Assembly: GCF_964059175.1 (NCBI RefSeq)
Contig: NZ_OZ060418.1
Span: 372,001 to 436,000 of the forward strand
Length of the DNA stretch: 64,000 bases
From: Buchnera aphidicola (Brachycaudus tragopogonis)
GTDB lineage: Bacteria; Pseudomonadota; Gammaproteobacteria; Enterobacterales; Enterobacteriaceae
Reading direction: 5' to 3'
Each line of letters opens with the position of its first letter. Position 1 is the stretch's first letter. The notes below the pieces were generated by a model. The model had not been told where the DNA came from, ran no database searches, and saw nothing but the letters and a program-made list of their open reading frames with translations. The translations under genes were made by a program, and so were the position numbers. This document shows positions 1 to 9,597 of this stretch, piece after piece.

Positions 1-81
1 TTTATGTTCTTGATCAAGTATATTATCTAAAGAAAGTAAAATATTTTCTATTTTTTTGATTATATTTATTAATATTTCCAT
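1..81 (-). CDS. flgN: FlgN, flagellar export chaperone (N-terminal fragment, cut by window edge)
   Basis: An ATG at 81 opens a leftward frame that stays open to the window edge, giving 27 residues. The fragment is helical and has the Leu-spaced pattern ending in LDQEH that is typical of FlgN N-termini. FlgN is the cytosolic chaperone of the hook-associated proteins FlgK and FlgL. It lies upstream of E. coli flgA with flgM between them; here flgA is the direct neighbour and no flgM is visible in 82-206. The assignment rests on position plus a short match, so it is moderately sure. Confidence 0.65.
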   Translation of the reverse strand, partial: MEILINIIKKIENILLSLDNILDQEHK

Positions 82-206
82 GTAATAATTAAAAAAGTTT
101 TTTGTAAATAGCATTATTTTTACATAAAGAGAGAGTTACATCAATAAAAAAATTATATAAAAATTATATTTTTTTATATTATATTAAAATTATTTTAAAA
201 AATGAC

Positions 207-872
207 TTATACAGATATTATAACTTCTCTGTTTTTATTTACAATACCTGTAAGAATTTTTCCATTTTTTGTTTTAACACGTATTTCTTGATTTTCTGCT
301 CCATTACTTAATGATATTGCTGTAGAAGAAATAGTAAAATTTTCTTCATGAATAATAATAACAACATTTTGATTTATGTGAACTAACCAAAACGGACGTG
401 TCATAAAAGATGTTATTGGCTGTAATGGAAAAATATCACGTAGTGTGACTTTGTTAATAACATCTTCTTTCTTAAGATAGGTATTATTAGGTAATATATC
501 TAAACGTCCTATGAGAATTTTTAAATCTGATTTTTGTATTTTAGTACCGCGGGGGATTTTTCTATTTGCTACAATGTATTCCCCTTTTGTTTGAAGTTCT
601 ACTTGTAAATAATAATGTCTTTTATCACAAGTTAAAAGAACATCAACTAAACCTAAATAACGAAAATTACTTGGAACTGAAAAAAAAGGTTTTTTACAAT
701 ATATATTTTTTTTTAATCGAGTACGTAATATAACATTTATGTTTATACTATTTTTTTCAAAAGGATATTCTTTTTTAAAGAAATTACTTAACTGATCAGT
801 TAAACTACTAGAATTAACTTTAAAAGATAAAAAAAACAAAAAAAAACAAAGCATTATTTTTTTTAATATCAT
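207..872 (-). CDS. flgA: FlgA, P-ring assembly chaperone
   Basis: The 221-residue protein is close to the E. coli length of about 219. It begins with a hydrophobic signal peptide (about residues 1-21, many Phe/Leu). The C-terminal SAF-like domain carries the family pattern PRGTKI...L..GRLD and later VTLRD..PLQPI. FlgA acts in the periplasm and helps FlgI polymerise into the P ring around the rod. It is transcribed away from flgB, as in E. coli. Keeping both FlgA and FlgI fits a fully assembled basal body. Confidence 0.95.
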   Translation of the reverse strand: MILKKIMLCFFLFFLSFKVNSSSLTDQLSNFFKKEYPFEKNSININVILRTRLKKNIYCKKPFFSVPSNFRYLGLVDVLLTCDKRHYYLQVELQTKGEYIVANRKIPRGTKIQKSDLKILIGRLDILPNNTYLKKEDVINKVTLRDIFPLQPITSFMTRPFWLVHINQNVVIIIHEENFTISSTAISLSNGAENQEIRVKTKNGKILTGIVNKNREVIISV

Positions 873-1091
873 TCTTGTCCTTAATTTTATAATACTGACT
901 TGTACTTATGATTTTTTTAAAATTATTTTCTTGATACAAAATGTTTAATAAATGTTTAATAATATAAATATATTATTTTTCAAATATTCCTGAAAATTAT
1001 ATTAAAAATAATAGATGTTATAAGAAACAAAAATAATATTTTTATGTCACTTCCTCAAATAAATTTGTATACTAAATTTTAAGGATAAAAT
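873..1091. promoter_or_regulatory. Divergent flgA/flgB intergenic region with candidate -10 and a tandem repeat
   Basis: This spacer must hold start signals for both flagellar units. TATACT at 1068-1073 lies 18 bases before the flgB ATG and could be a -10 element, but I see no convincing -35 at the right distance. A perfect 11-bp tandem repeat AATGTTTAATA occurs at 940-950 and 951-961, just after TTGATA at 931-936. No FlhDC or sigma-28 box is recognisable. Confidence 0.3.
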
Positions 1092-1502
1092 ATGTTTAAT
1101 AACATTAATAAAGTTTTTAACTTTGGTCAACAAGCATTAAATCTATATGCTCAAAGACAAGAAATTTTAGCTTCTAATATTGCTAATGCTGATACACCTG
1201 GATATCAATCAAAAGATATGAATTTTGAAAAAGAACTGAATAAAATATTAAAAAATAGAGATATAAAAAACAAATATATTATTTTAAAAAAAACGTCTCC
1301 TAATCATTTGAATGCAAGATATAATAATATAATTTCATTAGAAATTAAACCTGTTATTAATAACGAAATTAAACCAGATGGAAATTCAGTTAATATGGAT
1401 AGAGAAAGAATTGAATTTGTAAATAATAGTTTAAAATATCAATCAAGTTTAACATTTATAAAAAACGAAATTAAAAACATGAAACATGTTATACAAGGAT
1501 AA
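1092..1502 (+). CDS. flgB: FlgB, proximal rod protein
   Basis: The 136-residue protein matches FlgB (about 138 residues in E. coli). The conserved N-terminal rod/hook signature ASNIANADTPGYQ is present, and the C-terminal helix that pairs with it in the rod is retained. FlgB is the innermost rod subunit, exported by the flagellar type III system and assembled in the periplasm. It opens the rightward flg operon, and the AAGGA ribosome-binding site at 1080-1084 fixes the ATG. flgC follows after 8 bases. Confidence 0.96.
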   Translation: MFNNINKVFNFGQQALNLYAQRQEILASNIANADTPGYQSKDMNFEKELNKILKNRDIKNKYIILKKTSPNHLNARYNNIISLEIKPVINNEIKPDGNSVNMDRERIEFVNNSLKYQSSLTFIKNEIKNMKHVIQG

Positions 1503-1510
1503 TATACATC

Positions 1511-1921
1511 ATGTCTCTTTTAAATATATTTAATATTGCAGGTTCAGCAATGACAGCGCAATCACAAAAAATAAATATTATTGCGAGTAACTTAGCAAAT
1601 ATAGATAGCGTAATACAAAAAAATGGCAAGTTTTATCCATATATTGCAAAAAAAGTTGTTTTTGAATTTGATCCTTTAAACAATTCAGAAGTAGGCGGCG
1701 TAAAAATATCTGCTATAATCGACGATCCTAGTCCTATGAAATTGATATATAATCCAAATCATCCTATGGCTAATAAAAAAGGTTATATTTTGACATCTAA
1801 TGTCAATCCTATTTCAGAAACAGTAAATAATCTTGCAGCGGCAAGAAGTTATCAAGCAAATATAGAAGTATTTAAAGCAGCTAAATCTATGATAAATAAG
1901 ACATTAACGATCAACGAATAA
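1511..1921 (+). CDS. flgC: FlgC, proximal rod protein
   Basis: The 136-residue protein is of standard FlgC length. It has the N-terminal motif IIASNLANIDSV and the C-terminal family helix with NPISETVNNLAAARSYQANIE. FlgC is a rod subunit joining the MS-ring/export gate to the distal rod. It lies 8 bases after flgB and 10 before flgD, so it is tightly operonic. Confidence 0.96.
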   Translation: MSLLNIFNIAGSAMTAQSQKINIIASNLANIDSVIQKNGKFYPYIAKKVVFEFDPLNNSEVGGVKISAIIDDPSPMKLIYNPNHPMANKKGYILTSNVNPISETVNNLAAARSYQANIEVFKAAKSMINKTLTINE

Positions 1922-1931
1922 TGGAGAATAA

Positions 1932-2606
1932 ATGAGTACTATTTATACTAATTCATCTATAGATAATAAGTTTATTGAAAAAAATGGAAATGACTTACAA
2001 AACAATTTAAATCCATTAGATCTACAGAAAAACTTCTTAAACTTATTGATTGCACAAATTAAAAATCAAGATCCTACTGATCCGATTAAGAACACTGAAT
2101 TAACATCACAATTGGCTCAAATTAATACAGCCACTGGAATTGGGAGATTGAATAATACTGTATCAGGTTTTTCAAATCAAATTAACAGAACTCAAAATCT
2201 TCAAATGTCTTCATTAATTGGACATCGTGTGATGATACCTGATACTAAAATTAATTATAATAAAGAAAATAAAGAATTTGGTATGAAATTAATTGGTAAC
2301 GCAACTGAAGTTAAAATTCAAATTACCGATAAAAAAGGTAAAGTTTTACATGTACGAAAAATGAAAAATATAAAACCTGGTATATATAAATATGTCTGGG
2401 ATGGTAAGGATTTAAATAAAAATAGTGTAAAATATGACAAGTATAATATTTCAGTTACAGCCCAAAATCAAGATCAAACTGTACCTGCAGAAATTTTAAG
2501 TGAAGCATCAGTAAATAGTATTATTACATCTTCTGAAGATCCTATTATAGATTTAGGCGATGCAGGAAATGTAACACTATCAAAAATTCGAGCAATTCTT
2601 AAATAA
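1932..2606 (+). CDS. flgD: FlgD, hook-capping scaffold
   Basis: At 224 residues this is close to E. coli FlgD (about 231). The N-terminal signature DLQKNFLNLLIAQIKNQDPTDP is clear, followed by the FLG/Ig-like and tudor-like half with VWDGKDLNKN. FlgD caps the growing hook and lets FlgE subunits polymerise; it is then shed. Its retention next to an intact flgE implies that hooks are still built. GGAGA stands before the ATG. Confidence 0.95.
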   Translation: MSTIYTNSSIDNKFIEKNGNDLQNNLNPLDLQKNFLNLLIAQIKNQDPTDPIKNTELTSQLAQINTATGIGRLNNTVSGFSNQINRTQNLQMSSLIGHRVMIPDTKINYNKENKEFGMKLIGNATEVKIQITDKKGKVLHVRKMKNIKPGIYKYVWDGKDLNKNSVKYDKYNISVTAQNQDQTVPAEILSEASVNSIITSSEDPIIDLGDAGNVTLSKIRAILK

Positions 2607-2644
2607 GAATTTTTTTATTCAATATAAATTAAAAGAGTTAAAAT

Positions 2645-3871
2645 ATGACCAGTACAGGAGCTATAAATGGTTTGCTTATCAATGATAATTATATAAAAAT
2701 TATATCTAATAATATTGCTAACGCCTCTACTATAGGATACAAATCTAGTCAACCTGTTTTTTTTGATATCTTTTCACATTCAATTTATTCAAATAGTATT
2801 CAAGGATCAGGTGCTGGAATCTCACATATTATACAAAACTTTAATAATGGAATGCTTATTGAAACAAATAGAGATTTAGATTTAGGAATTATAAAAGACG
2901 GATTTTTCCGTGTTTTAGATGCTCGAGGCCATGTGTATTATACGCGAAATGGTCAATTTTTACTCGATAAAAATAAAAACATTATTAATATGCAAGGTAT
3001 GTATCTCACTGGACAAAATAAATCTTTTTCAAAAAATACATTTAATAATTTATCTAATTTAGAAGTAATTAATTTAAGACATGCTGATATATTACAAGCA
3101 AAACCCACTTCGTCAATTACATTAAGTGCAATTTTAAATAGTAATATTAATTCGGTTACTACAGACGATCCTCAAAATAACTTATCCGAATCAGGAAACA
3201 ATATTAGAAAAATTATTATTTATAATAAAGATGAAAAACCAGAAGAAATAACTATTTCTTTCAATAAAAAAGATGAACACACATGGAAAGTTCATGTCAA
3301 ATCAAATAATGAAAAAGACACTTCTACAGAAAATAGTATAGATAATAGTTTCGAGTTACAATTCAACTCCGATGGTGAATTAATTTCTCATGAATTATTT
3401 AAAATTCGATCTCAAAACGCAAAATATGAAAATATTACTCTAAATTTAACTGACACTGTAGAACAATCAAATAGTGATAATTCTTTTAAAGAATTTTATC
3501 AAAACGGATATTTAGAAGGATCTTTAAAAACATTTAATATTCTTTCCAATGGAGAAATTATTGGAAGATATTCTAATGAACAAACGTTACCTATTGGTCA
3601 AATATTATTATCAAAATTTATTAATCCTGAAAAATTACGTCCTGAAAGTGGTAACGTATGGTCTGCTACTGAAGAGTCAGGTGAAGGAGATATAGGAATA
3701 GCAGGTAATTCTGGCTTTGGATTATTAGAAAAAGGAACTTTAGAAACTTCCAACGTAGATTTAAATAAAGAATTAATAAATATGATTGTAGCACAGCGTA
3801 ACTATCAATCAAATGCTCAATCATTTAAAACAGAAGACAAAATTATTAACACTTTAATAAATTTGCGATAA
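2645..3871 (+). CDS. flgE: FlgE, flagellar hook protein
   Basis: This is a full-length hook protein of 408 residues (about 402 in E. coli). It has the N-terminal rod/hook motif [15 protein letters not shown] and the C-terminal [18 protein letters not shown], followed by the conserved [16 protein letters not shown]. The central variable domain is Asn/Lys-rich, as expected from A+T drift. FlgE forms the hook on the outside of the cell. No filament gene is in this window, so the hook would carry at most FlgK at its tip. Confidence 0.96.
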   Translation: MTSTGAINGLLINDNYIKIISNNIANASTIGYKSSQPVFFDIFSHSIYSNSIQGSGAGISHIIQNFNNGMLIETNRDLDLGIIKDGFFRVLDARGHVYYTRNGQFLLDKNKNIINMQGMYLTGQNKSFSKNTFNNLSNLEVINLRHADILQAKPTSSITLSAILNSNINSVTTDDPQNNLSESGNNIRKIIIYNKDEKPEEITISFNKKDEHTWKVHVKSNNEKDTSTENSIDNSFELQFNSDGELISHELFKIRSQNAKYENITLNLTDTVEQSNSDNSFKEFYQNGYLEGSLKTFNILSNGEIIGRYSNEQTLPIGQILLSKFINPEKLRPESGNVWSATEESGEGDIGIAGNSGFGLLEKGTLETSNVDLNKELINMIVAQRNYQSNAQSFKTEDKIINTLINLR

Positions 3872-3892
3872 TCTATAGGATTAAATACTGTA

Positions 3893-4651
3893 ATGGAGAA
3901 TTCAATATATAACTCTATGCTTTCTGCTAATCAACTATTAGAAAAACAAACTATAATTTCTAATAATTTAGCAAATATTTCAACTTCTGGTTTTAAAGAA
4001 AAATTTAATTACATACTACAAGTACCAGATACAAACAATTTTTATAATAACTATAATAAAGTTATAAAAGAGTATTATAATTTGTATCCGGGAATACTAC
4101 GTCATACAGAAAGAAATTTAGATGTATTTATTAAAGATGATGGTTGGTTAACAGTTAAAGATATGAATGGTCAAGAAGCATATACAAAAAATGGTCATTT
4201 AAAAATAAATTCAAAAAACAAACTAACGATTCAAAATAATGAAGTAATAGGACGTAACGGTAGTATCACTATACCTAACAATGTTAATTTAAAAATTTTG
4301 TCTGATGGAATCATTACTACGGTAGAAAAAAATAAAAATAAAATTTTTCAAACTCAATTAGATCAGTTAAAATTAGTACATCTTCCTTCACAACATTTAA
4401 TACAAAAAGAAAATGGATTGTTTTATCTTAAAATAAATCATCAACTCAATCAAGATAGTAATAACATTAACAATATTAATAGAAATATACGTCTTCAATC
4501 TGGTATGTTAGAAGAAAGCAATGTCAATCCTTCTAAAAACATGATAGAAATGATATCAAATGCTAGACAATTTGAAATGCAAATGAAAATGATATCTGTA
4601 TGTGATCAAAATTCTGAACGTGCTAATCAATTAATTGATATTAACAACTAG
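3893..4651 (+). CDS. flgF: FlgF, proximal rod protein
   Basis: The 252-residue product matches FlgF (about 251). The N-terminal motif [15 protein letters not shown] and the C-terminal [19 protein letters not shown] are both present, as needed for coiled-coil packing in the rod. It sits in the usual order between flgE and flgG, with short gaps of 21 and 17 bases. Confidence 0.95.
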   Translation: MENSIYNSMLSANQLLEKQTIISNNLANISTSGFKEKFNYILQVPDTNNFYNNYNKVIKEYYNLYPGILRHTERNLDVFIKDDGWLTVKDMNGQEAYTKNGHLKINSKNKLTIQNNEVIGRNGSITIPNNVNLKILSDGIITTVEKNKNKIFQTQLDQLKLVHLPSQHLIQKENGLFYLKINHQLNQDSNNINNINRNIRLQSGMLEESNVNPSKNMIEMISNARQFEMQMKMISVCDQNSERANQLIDINN

Positions 4652-4668
4652 AAAAATAGGATATAATC

Positions 4669-5451
4669 ATGATTCCTTCTTTATGGATTGCTAAAACTGG
4701 TCTTGATGCTCAACAAATTAACATGAATGTTATTTCTAACAATTTAGCTAATGTAAGTACTAACGGATTTAAGCGTTCTAGAGCAGTATTTGAAGATTTA
4801 ATGTATCAAACAATACGACAAGCGGGGACAAATTCATCTGTTGATACAAATTTACCGTCAGGATTACAGATAGGAACCGGAGTACGACCTGTAGCTACTG
4901 AAAGAATTCATAGTCAAGGTAATCTTTCAAAAACAGATTCTATAAAAGATGTAGCTATTAATGGACCAGGTTTTTTCCAAGTACAATTACCAGATGGAAA
5001 TATAGCATATACTAGAGATGGTTCTTTTCAATTCGATCAAAATGGTCAACTAGTAACTAATAGTGGTTTTCCTATTATACCTGAAATTAATGTTCCTCCC
5101 AATACTTTAAACATGAATATAGCAAGAGATGGTATTGTTAGTGTTTCAATACAAGGCCAAACACAACCTGTTTTTCTCGGTCAATTGAATTTAATTAATT
5201 TTATCAATCACTCTGGATTAGAAAGTTTAGGAGAAAACTTATATCAAGAAACGCAAGCATCAGGAACACCAATTGATACCACTCCAGGATTAAATGGAAC
5301 TGGTTTTTTATATCAAGGATATGTTGAAACTTCCAATGTGAATGTTGCTGAAGAACTTGTTAATATGATCCAAACTCAAAGAGCATATGAAATAAATAGT
5401 AAATCTATTAGTACATCAGATCAAATGTTACAAAAATTATCACAATTATAA
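4669..5451 (+). CDS. flgG: FlgG, distal rod protein
   Basis: At 260 residues it has exactly the usual FlgG length. It is among the best conserved proteins of the cluster: the N-terminus has [19 protein letters not shown] and the C-terminus [20 protein letters not shown]. FlgG builds the distal rod that spans periplasm and outer membrane and is encircled by the FlgI and FlgH rings. The good conservation argues for continued selection. Confidence 0.97.
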   Translation: MIPSLWIAKTGLDAQQINMNVISNNLANVSTNGFKRSRAVFEDLMYQTIRQAGTNSSVDTNLPSGLQIGTGVRPVATERIHSQGNLSKTDSIKDVAINGPGFFQVQLPDGNIAYTRDGSFQFDQNGQLVTNSGFPIIPEINVPPNTLNMNIARDGIVSVSIQGQTQPVFLGQLNLINFINHSGLESLGENLYQETQASGTPIDTTPGLNGTGFLYQGYVETSNVNVAEELVNMIQTQRAYEINSKSISTSDQMLQKLSQL

Positions 5452-5487
5452 TGTTTAAATTTTATATTATATTTCATAAAAGGTAAC

Positions 5488-6210
5488 TTGTTCGTGATAA
5501 AGTTATTTATTTTTCAAATTAAATATTTCTTCATTACTTTATTTTTGTTATTGCTTCAGAGTTGCGCCTCTGTACAATACAAACCTCTAGTAGAGGGTGT
5601 TACAACTGCTGTAGCACCTAATATTTTACCTAAAGTAGTAAATGGTTCTTTGTTTCAAGAAAATACACCTATAAAAACTGGTTATCAACCGTTATTTGAA
5701 GATCATCGTCCACATAATATTGGTGATATAATAACAGTTGTATTACAAGAGAATATAAGTGCCAGCAACAGCTCTGCTTCTGATATTAGTCGAGATGGAA
5801 CAGCTAATCTAGGAATCGCAGTATCTCCTGGACAATTAAACCCTATGTTAGGTGTAGATTTAAAAGATAATCAAGCAGGATTAAATGGAATAGGAAAAAA
5901 TGCTTTTTCTGGAAAAGGAAGTAATTCAGCTAAAAACAAGTTCACTGGACTGATTACTGTCACTGTTAAAAAAGTACTACCAAATGGAAATTTAAAAGTT
6001 GTTGGAGAAAAACAAGTTGCTATTAATGAAGGGGTAGAGTTTATTCGTTTTTCAGGTGTAATAAATCCTAATAATATTAATAAAAATAACTTAGTCGCAT
6101 CTACACAAATATCTGATACACGTATTGAATATGTGAGTAATGGACGCATTAATGACATTCAAAGAATGGGATGGTTACAAAGATTTTTACTAAAATTTTC
6201 TCCTATATAG
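5488..6210 (+). CDS. flgH: FlgH, L-ring lipoprotein
   Basis: The product is an outer-membrane lipoprotein: a hydrophobic N-terminus ends in the lipobox LQSC, so maturation would leave Cys acylated. The family core [15 protein letters not shown] and the GKGS...[11 protein letters not shown] segment are present. The start is non-ATG: TTG at 5488 stands four bases after AAAAGG, while GTG at 5494 would give 238 residues with a longer spacer; I cannot decide between them. FlgH forms the L ring. Unlike in E. coli, about 200 bases separate it from flgI. Confidence 0.93.
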   Translation: MFVIKLFIFQIKYFFITLFLLLLQSCASVQYKPLVEGVTTAVAPNILPKVVNGSLFQENTPIKTGYQPLFEDHRPHNIGDIITVVLQENISASNSSASDISRDGTANLGIAVSPGQLNPMLGVDLKDNQAGLNGIGKNAFSGKGSNSAKNKFTGLITVTVKKVLPNGNLKVVGEKQVAINEGVEFIRFSGVINPNNINKNNLVASTQISDTRIEYVSNGRINDIQRMGWLQRFLLKFSPI

Positions 6211-6253
6211 ATATTTTGTATAAAATTATATATCTTCTAAATTAAATTAAAGA

Positions 6254-6282
6254 TCATAAAGGATGTTACTTGTCCTTTATGA
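6254..6282 (+). other. Perfect 10-bp stem-loop inside the flg cluster (flgH-flgI gap)
   Basis: TCATAAAGGA at 6254-6263 pairs perfectly with TCCTTTATGA at 6273-6282 across a 9-base loop, 44 bases after the flgH stop. It is not followed by a T tract, so it is a poor intrinsic terminator. It could be a 3'-end stabiliser or processing site for the flgB-H message. In RNA it is symmetric, so strand is assumed from the flanking genes. Confidence 0.5.
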
Positions 6283-6352
6283 CATACATATAAAATATGT
6301 AAAAAAAATAAAATACAAAAAATAAAAAATTTTTATATAATGAAAATATTTA

Positions 6353-6381
6353 TTGAAAATAAAATATTTATATACTATAAC
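6353..6381 (+). promoter_or_regulatory. Candidate sigma-70 promoter for flgI
   Basis: TTGAAA at 6353-6358 and TATAAC at 6376-6381 are separated by exactly 17 bases, a near-consensus sigma-70 arrangement. A small hairpin (CACTTT...AAAGTG, 6381-6396) covers the predicted start point, and AAAGG lies before the flgI ATG. With the stem-loop upstream, this suggests flgIJK is a separate transcription unit. A+T-rich DNA produces such boxes by chance, so confidence is limited. Confidence 0.45.
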
Positions 6382-6414
6382 ACTTTTTGAAAAGTGCATT
6401 AATAAAGGTTTTTT

Positions 6415-7530
6415 ATGTCTAAAATAATATCATTATTACAATTAATTATTTTTATTTTTATTAATCTGTGCATTCCTGCATATGCTGAAAAAATACGTGA
6501 TTTAACTAGTATTCAAGGAATTCGAGACAATCAACTTATTGGTTATGGTTTAATAGTAGGTCTAGATGGAACAGGCGATCAATCGACACAAGCTCCATTT
6601 ACCAATCAATCTTTGAATAATATGTTATCTCAATTAGGAGTTATTGTGCCTCCTGATGCTAATATGCATCTAAAAAACGTAGCAGCAGTAATAGTTACAG
6701 CAAATTTACCTCCATTTAGTCACACAGGTGAGCAAATAGATATTATAGTATCATCTATAGGAAATGCTAAAAGTCTTAAAGGAGGCACGCTATTAATGAC
6801 GCCTCTGAAGGGTACTGATAATCAAATTTATGCTATTGCTCAAGGTAATGTACTAGTATCTGAAAAAAATAATACTCAAGAAAAATTTAATTATATTCAT
6901 TTAAAACAAGCTAATTCGGGAATAATCCATAATGGTGCAACTATTGAACGTGAAATAAACACTAATTTTGGAAAACAAAAAACTATTAATCTTCAATTAA
7001 ACAGAGAAGATTTTATTACAGCACAACGCATCAGTGATATGATTAATATAAAATATCCAGATACAGCAATACCGATTAATTCAAAAACAGTGCAATTAAA
7101 TACTTCAGCTAATAATAATGTACAAGTACATATGCTTTCTAATATTCAGAATATTGATATTTCTTTACCATCTCAAGAAGCTAAAGTAGTAGTAAATTCT
7201 CGAACTGGTTCAGTTGTTGTCAATCAGGAAGTAAAATTAGGATCATGTGTAGTGTCAAATGGACCTATATCAATAATTGTTCATGAAATAATTAATCAAA
7301 AAAGTGAATTAAATGTTTTAAAATCATTAAAGAAAAATACAACAGAAAAATATTTTGAAGCAGATGCAATGAATAAAAATTATATAAATGATTTTCTTTT
7401 AAATAGAATTAATTTAAATAAAATAGTCCGTGTTTTAAATAAATTAGGTACAAAACCTTATGAATTAATGTCTATTTTACAGTCAATGAAAAGCGCTGGT
7501 TGTTTACATGCTAAATTGGAAATTGTTTAA
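6415..7530 (+). CDS. flgI: FlgI, P-ring protein
   Basis: The 371-residue precursor (about 365 in E. coli) starts with a cleavable signal peptide ending near IPAYA. The strongly conserved P-ring core follows, including RDLTSIQGIRDNQLIGYGL and VVGLDGTGDQST-type sequence, and later AKVVVNSRTGSVVVN. FlgI polymerises in the periplasm around the distal rod with help from FlgA. The TAA stop overlaps the flgJ ATG by one base (TAATG), so the two are likely translationally coupled. Confidence 0.97.
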   Translation: MSKIISLLQLIIFIFINLCIPAYAEKIRDLTSIQGIRDNQLIGYGLIVGLDGTGDQSTQAPFTNQSLNNMLSQLGVIVPPDANMHLKNVAAVIVTANLPPFSHTGEQIDIIVSSIGNAKSLKGGTLLMTPLKGTDNQIYAIAQGNVLVSEKNNTQEKFNYIHLKQANSGIIHNGATIEREINTNFGKQKTINLQLNREDFITAQRISDMINIKYPDTAIPINSKTVQLNTSANNNVQVHMLSNIQNIDISLPSQEAKVVVNSRTGSVVVNQEVKLGSCVVSNGPISIIVHEIINQKSELNVLKSLKKNTTEKYFEADAMNKNYINDFLLNRINLNKIVRVLNKLGTKPYELMSILQSMKSAGCLHAKLEIV

Positions 7531-7847
7531 TGAAAGATAATTTATTATTTAATATATCAAATTATGGAACACAATTTATTCGTGAACTAAAATATCAAGT
7601 TCATAATGATTCAAAAAAATATTCCATTCAAACTGCTAAAGAAGTAGAAAGTCTATTTATTCAAATGTTACTAAAAAGTATGAGAAACTCTTTACCACAA
7701 GATGACTTATTAGGGAATAATCAAAGTCGTCTTTATACAGATATTTATGATCAAGAAATATCAAGATGTATGAGCCAAAAAGGAATAGGATTAACCGACA
7801 TTATTTTAAAACAAATTCAACCAATACAAAATCTTACAGAACAATAA
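7530..7847 (+). CDS. flgJ: FlgJ rod-cap domain only (no muramidase domain)
   Basis: Only 105 residues are encoded, against about 313 in E. coli FlgJ. The retained part matches the N-terminal rod-scaffold domain: AKEVESLFIQMLLKSMR, then LYTDIYDQEISRCMSQKGIGLTDII. The C-terminal peptidoglycan-hydrolysing domain is absent, with no trace in the 23 bases before flgK. The protein could still cap the rod but could not cut a hole in the wall. It starts inside the flgI stop codon. Confidence 0.93.
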   Translation: MKDNLLFNISNYGTQFIRELKYQVHNDSKKYSIQTAKEVESLFIQMLLKSMRNSLPQDDLLGNNQSRLYTDIYDQEISRCMSQKGIGLTDIILKQIQPIQNLTEQ

Positions 7848-7870
7848 AAATGATCTAAAAGGGAATAAAA

Positions 7871-9499
7871 ATGAGTTCTATATTAGATACCGCTATTTCT
7901 GGTATAAATGCAATGAGAATTTTGATTAACAATACTACTGATAAAATCAATCATCCCGCTGAAAAAAATATAGAAAACCGTATTTTTTTAGAAAATACTA
8001 TGCAAGATTCTGACTTCAATACTACAGTAAAAGTCCAAGAAATATATGATAACTATAATGATTTTATTACAGAAGAAAAAAGAAAAACCAATGTACAAGT
8101 TCAAGATGAACAAACTAAAATTGAACAATTACTTAAATTAGAAGATTTACTATGCGAAAAATCAAATATTTTTAATGAATTAATCAATGCTCTATATGAA
8201 CAAATAGATAATGATGTTATTAATAAAAATAATATAATCAATCATAATGTCAAAGAAAAATCAAACAAGATTATTTCTGCATTAAAAGATTTTGACAGAA
8301 AATTAAAATTTTTAGAAAAAGATATTAAAGAATCCGTCATTAACAATCTACAAAAAGTTAATACATTAATTGATGAAATTCATGATGCCACTATAGACAT
8401 TCGTTATTTTCCTGTTTTGAAATTACCAAACAGAGTTCAAAGTTTCATTGATAAAAGAGATAATTTAGTAGATGAACTAAATGATTTAGTTGGAGTTAAA
8501 GTGGTTAAAGGTGAAGATAGTTATAAAGTTTATTTAAATAATGGAATATGTATTATAGATAACAATCAAAAACAAAACTTAATTCCTTTAACCTCTAAAT
8601 CTGATGATAGATACATCAGTGTAGGATATATCGATAATAATGAAAAAAGAGTAAAAAAAATAGAGGATATGATACCAAGTGCTTCTTTAGGTGCTCTTCT
8701 TAAATTTAGAAAAGAAGAATTAACTCATGCAAGAAATAGAATTGGTCAACTAACAGTGAATTTTGCTGATAGTATCAATTCATACAATATCTTAGGACAA
8801 GATGTATTTGGTCATATTGGTAAACAATTTTTTAATATTAGCAATCCAGAAGTTATAGCTAGTTCTACTAATCACTCATCTCCTATAACATCTGCAAAAT
8901 GGGTTTCTACTAGTAATTCTAAAGATACTGATTACGTTGTGTTTTTAAAAAATAATAATTGGTCAGTAAAAAGACTATCAGATGATTCTTTTGTACAACC
9001 TAATATACGTAAAGAAAACAATAATTTATTAATTACTTTTGATGGTATCGAATTTGCAATACAAGGTAAGAATGATGACGGTGATATTTACATGATTAAG
9101 CCATATTCTAAAACATTAGAAAAACTAGAATTATTAATCGATGACGATGAACCATTTTTATTTACCTCAAACAATAAAATTAATTATCAAAGTACTAATA
9201 TTAATATGCCGATTAAAAACATTCACAAAGAAATTTTAGTAAACCATCAAGACACTCTTGATGAATCTTATCAAAAATTCTCTAAAGCAATAGCCTACAA
9301 ATGTAATTTGCTTGAAGAAGAACTCCCTTTTAAAAAAAATATGATAGGAATACTACGTGATAAAAAAATTTCAATGTCTAATGATGCCAAAAAAGACTAT
9401 CTAGATTTAAACTATGAACAAGAATGTTACCTTGCCAATGTAAAAGTTTTACAAACAGCAGAACGTATCTTTAATGAAATAATTGACTGCTATAGCTAA
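7871..9499 (+). CDS. flgK: FlgK, hook-associated protein 1
   Basis: The product has 542 residues (about 547 in E. coli). Recognisable segments are the N-terminal start [16 protein letters not shown], the mid-region [23 protein letters not shown] and the C-terminal [23 protein letters not shown]. The N-terminal Asn-Asn-Ile-Ala motif is degraded ([15 protein letters not shown]) compared with other FlgK proteins. FlgK normally joins hook to filament with FlgL, but flgL, which should follow, is missing. GGGAA precedes the ATG. Confidence 0.93.
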   Translation: MSSILDTAISGINAMRILINNTTDKINHPAEKNIENRIFLENTMQDSDFNTTVKVQEIYDNYNDFITEEKRKTNVQVQDEQTKIEQLLKLEDLLCEKSNIFNELINALYEQIDNDVINKNNIINHNVKEKSNKIISALKDFDRKLKFLEKDIKESVINNLQKVNTLIDEIHDATIDIRYFPVLKLPNRVQSFIDKRDNLVDELNDLVGVKVVKGEDSYKVYLNNGICIIDNNQKQNLIPLTSKSDDRYISVGYIDNNEKRVKKIEDMIPSASLGALLKFRKEELTHARNRIGQLTVNFADSINSYNILGQDVFGHIGKQFFNISNPEVIASSTNHSSPITSAKWVSTSNSKDTDYVVFLKNNNWSVKRLSDDSFVQPNIRKENNNLLITFDGIEFAIQGKNDDGDIYMIKPYSKTLEKLELLIDDDEPFLFTSNNKINYQSTNINMPIKNIHKEILVNHQDTLDESYQKFSKAIAYKCNLLEEELPFKKNMIGILRDKKISMSNDAKKDYLDLNYEQECYLANVKVLQTAERIFNEIIDCYS

Positions 9500-9530
9500 A
9501 AAACATAATATAATTATATTTTTAAAAAAT

Positions 9531-9556
9531 AAAAACTTACTTTAAAGTAAGTTTTT
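9531..9556. terminator. Bidirectional terminator between flgK and rne
   Basis: A perfect 13+13 palindrome, AAAAACTTACTTT followed by its complement, lies between the convergent ends of flgK and rne. A T run flanks it on either strand, so it can end both transcripts. Confidence 0.8.
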
Positions 9557-9597
9557 ATTTTTTACAAGTATAAAAATATTAATACATACTATTACAA

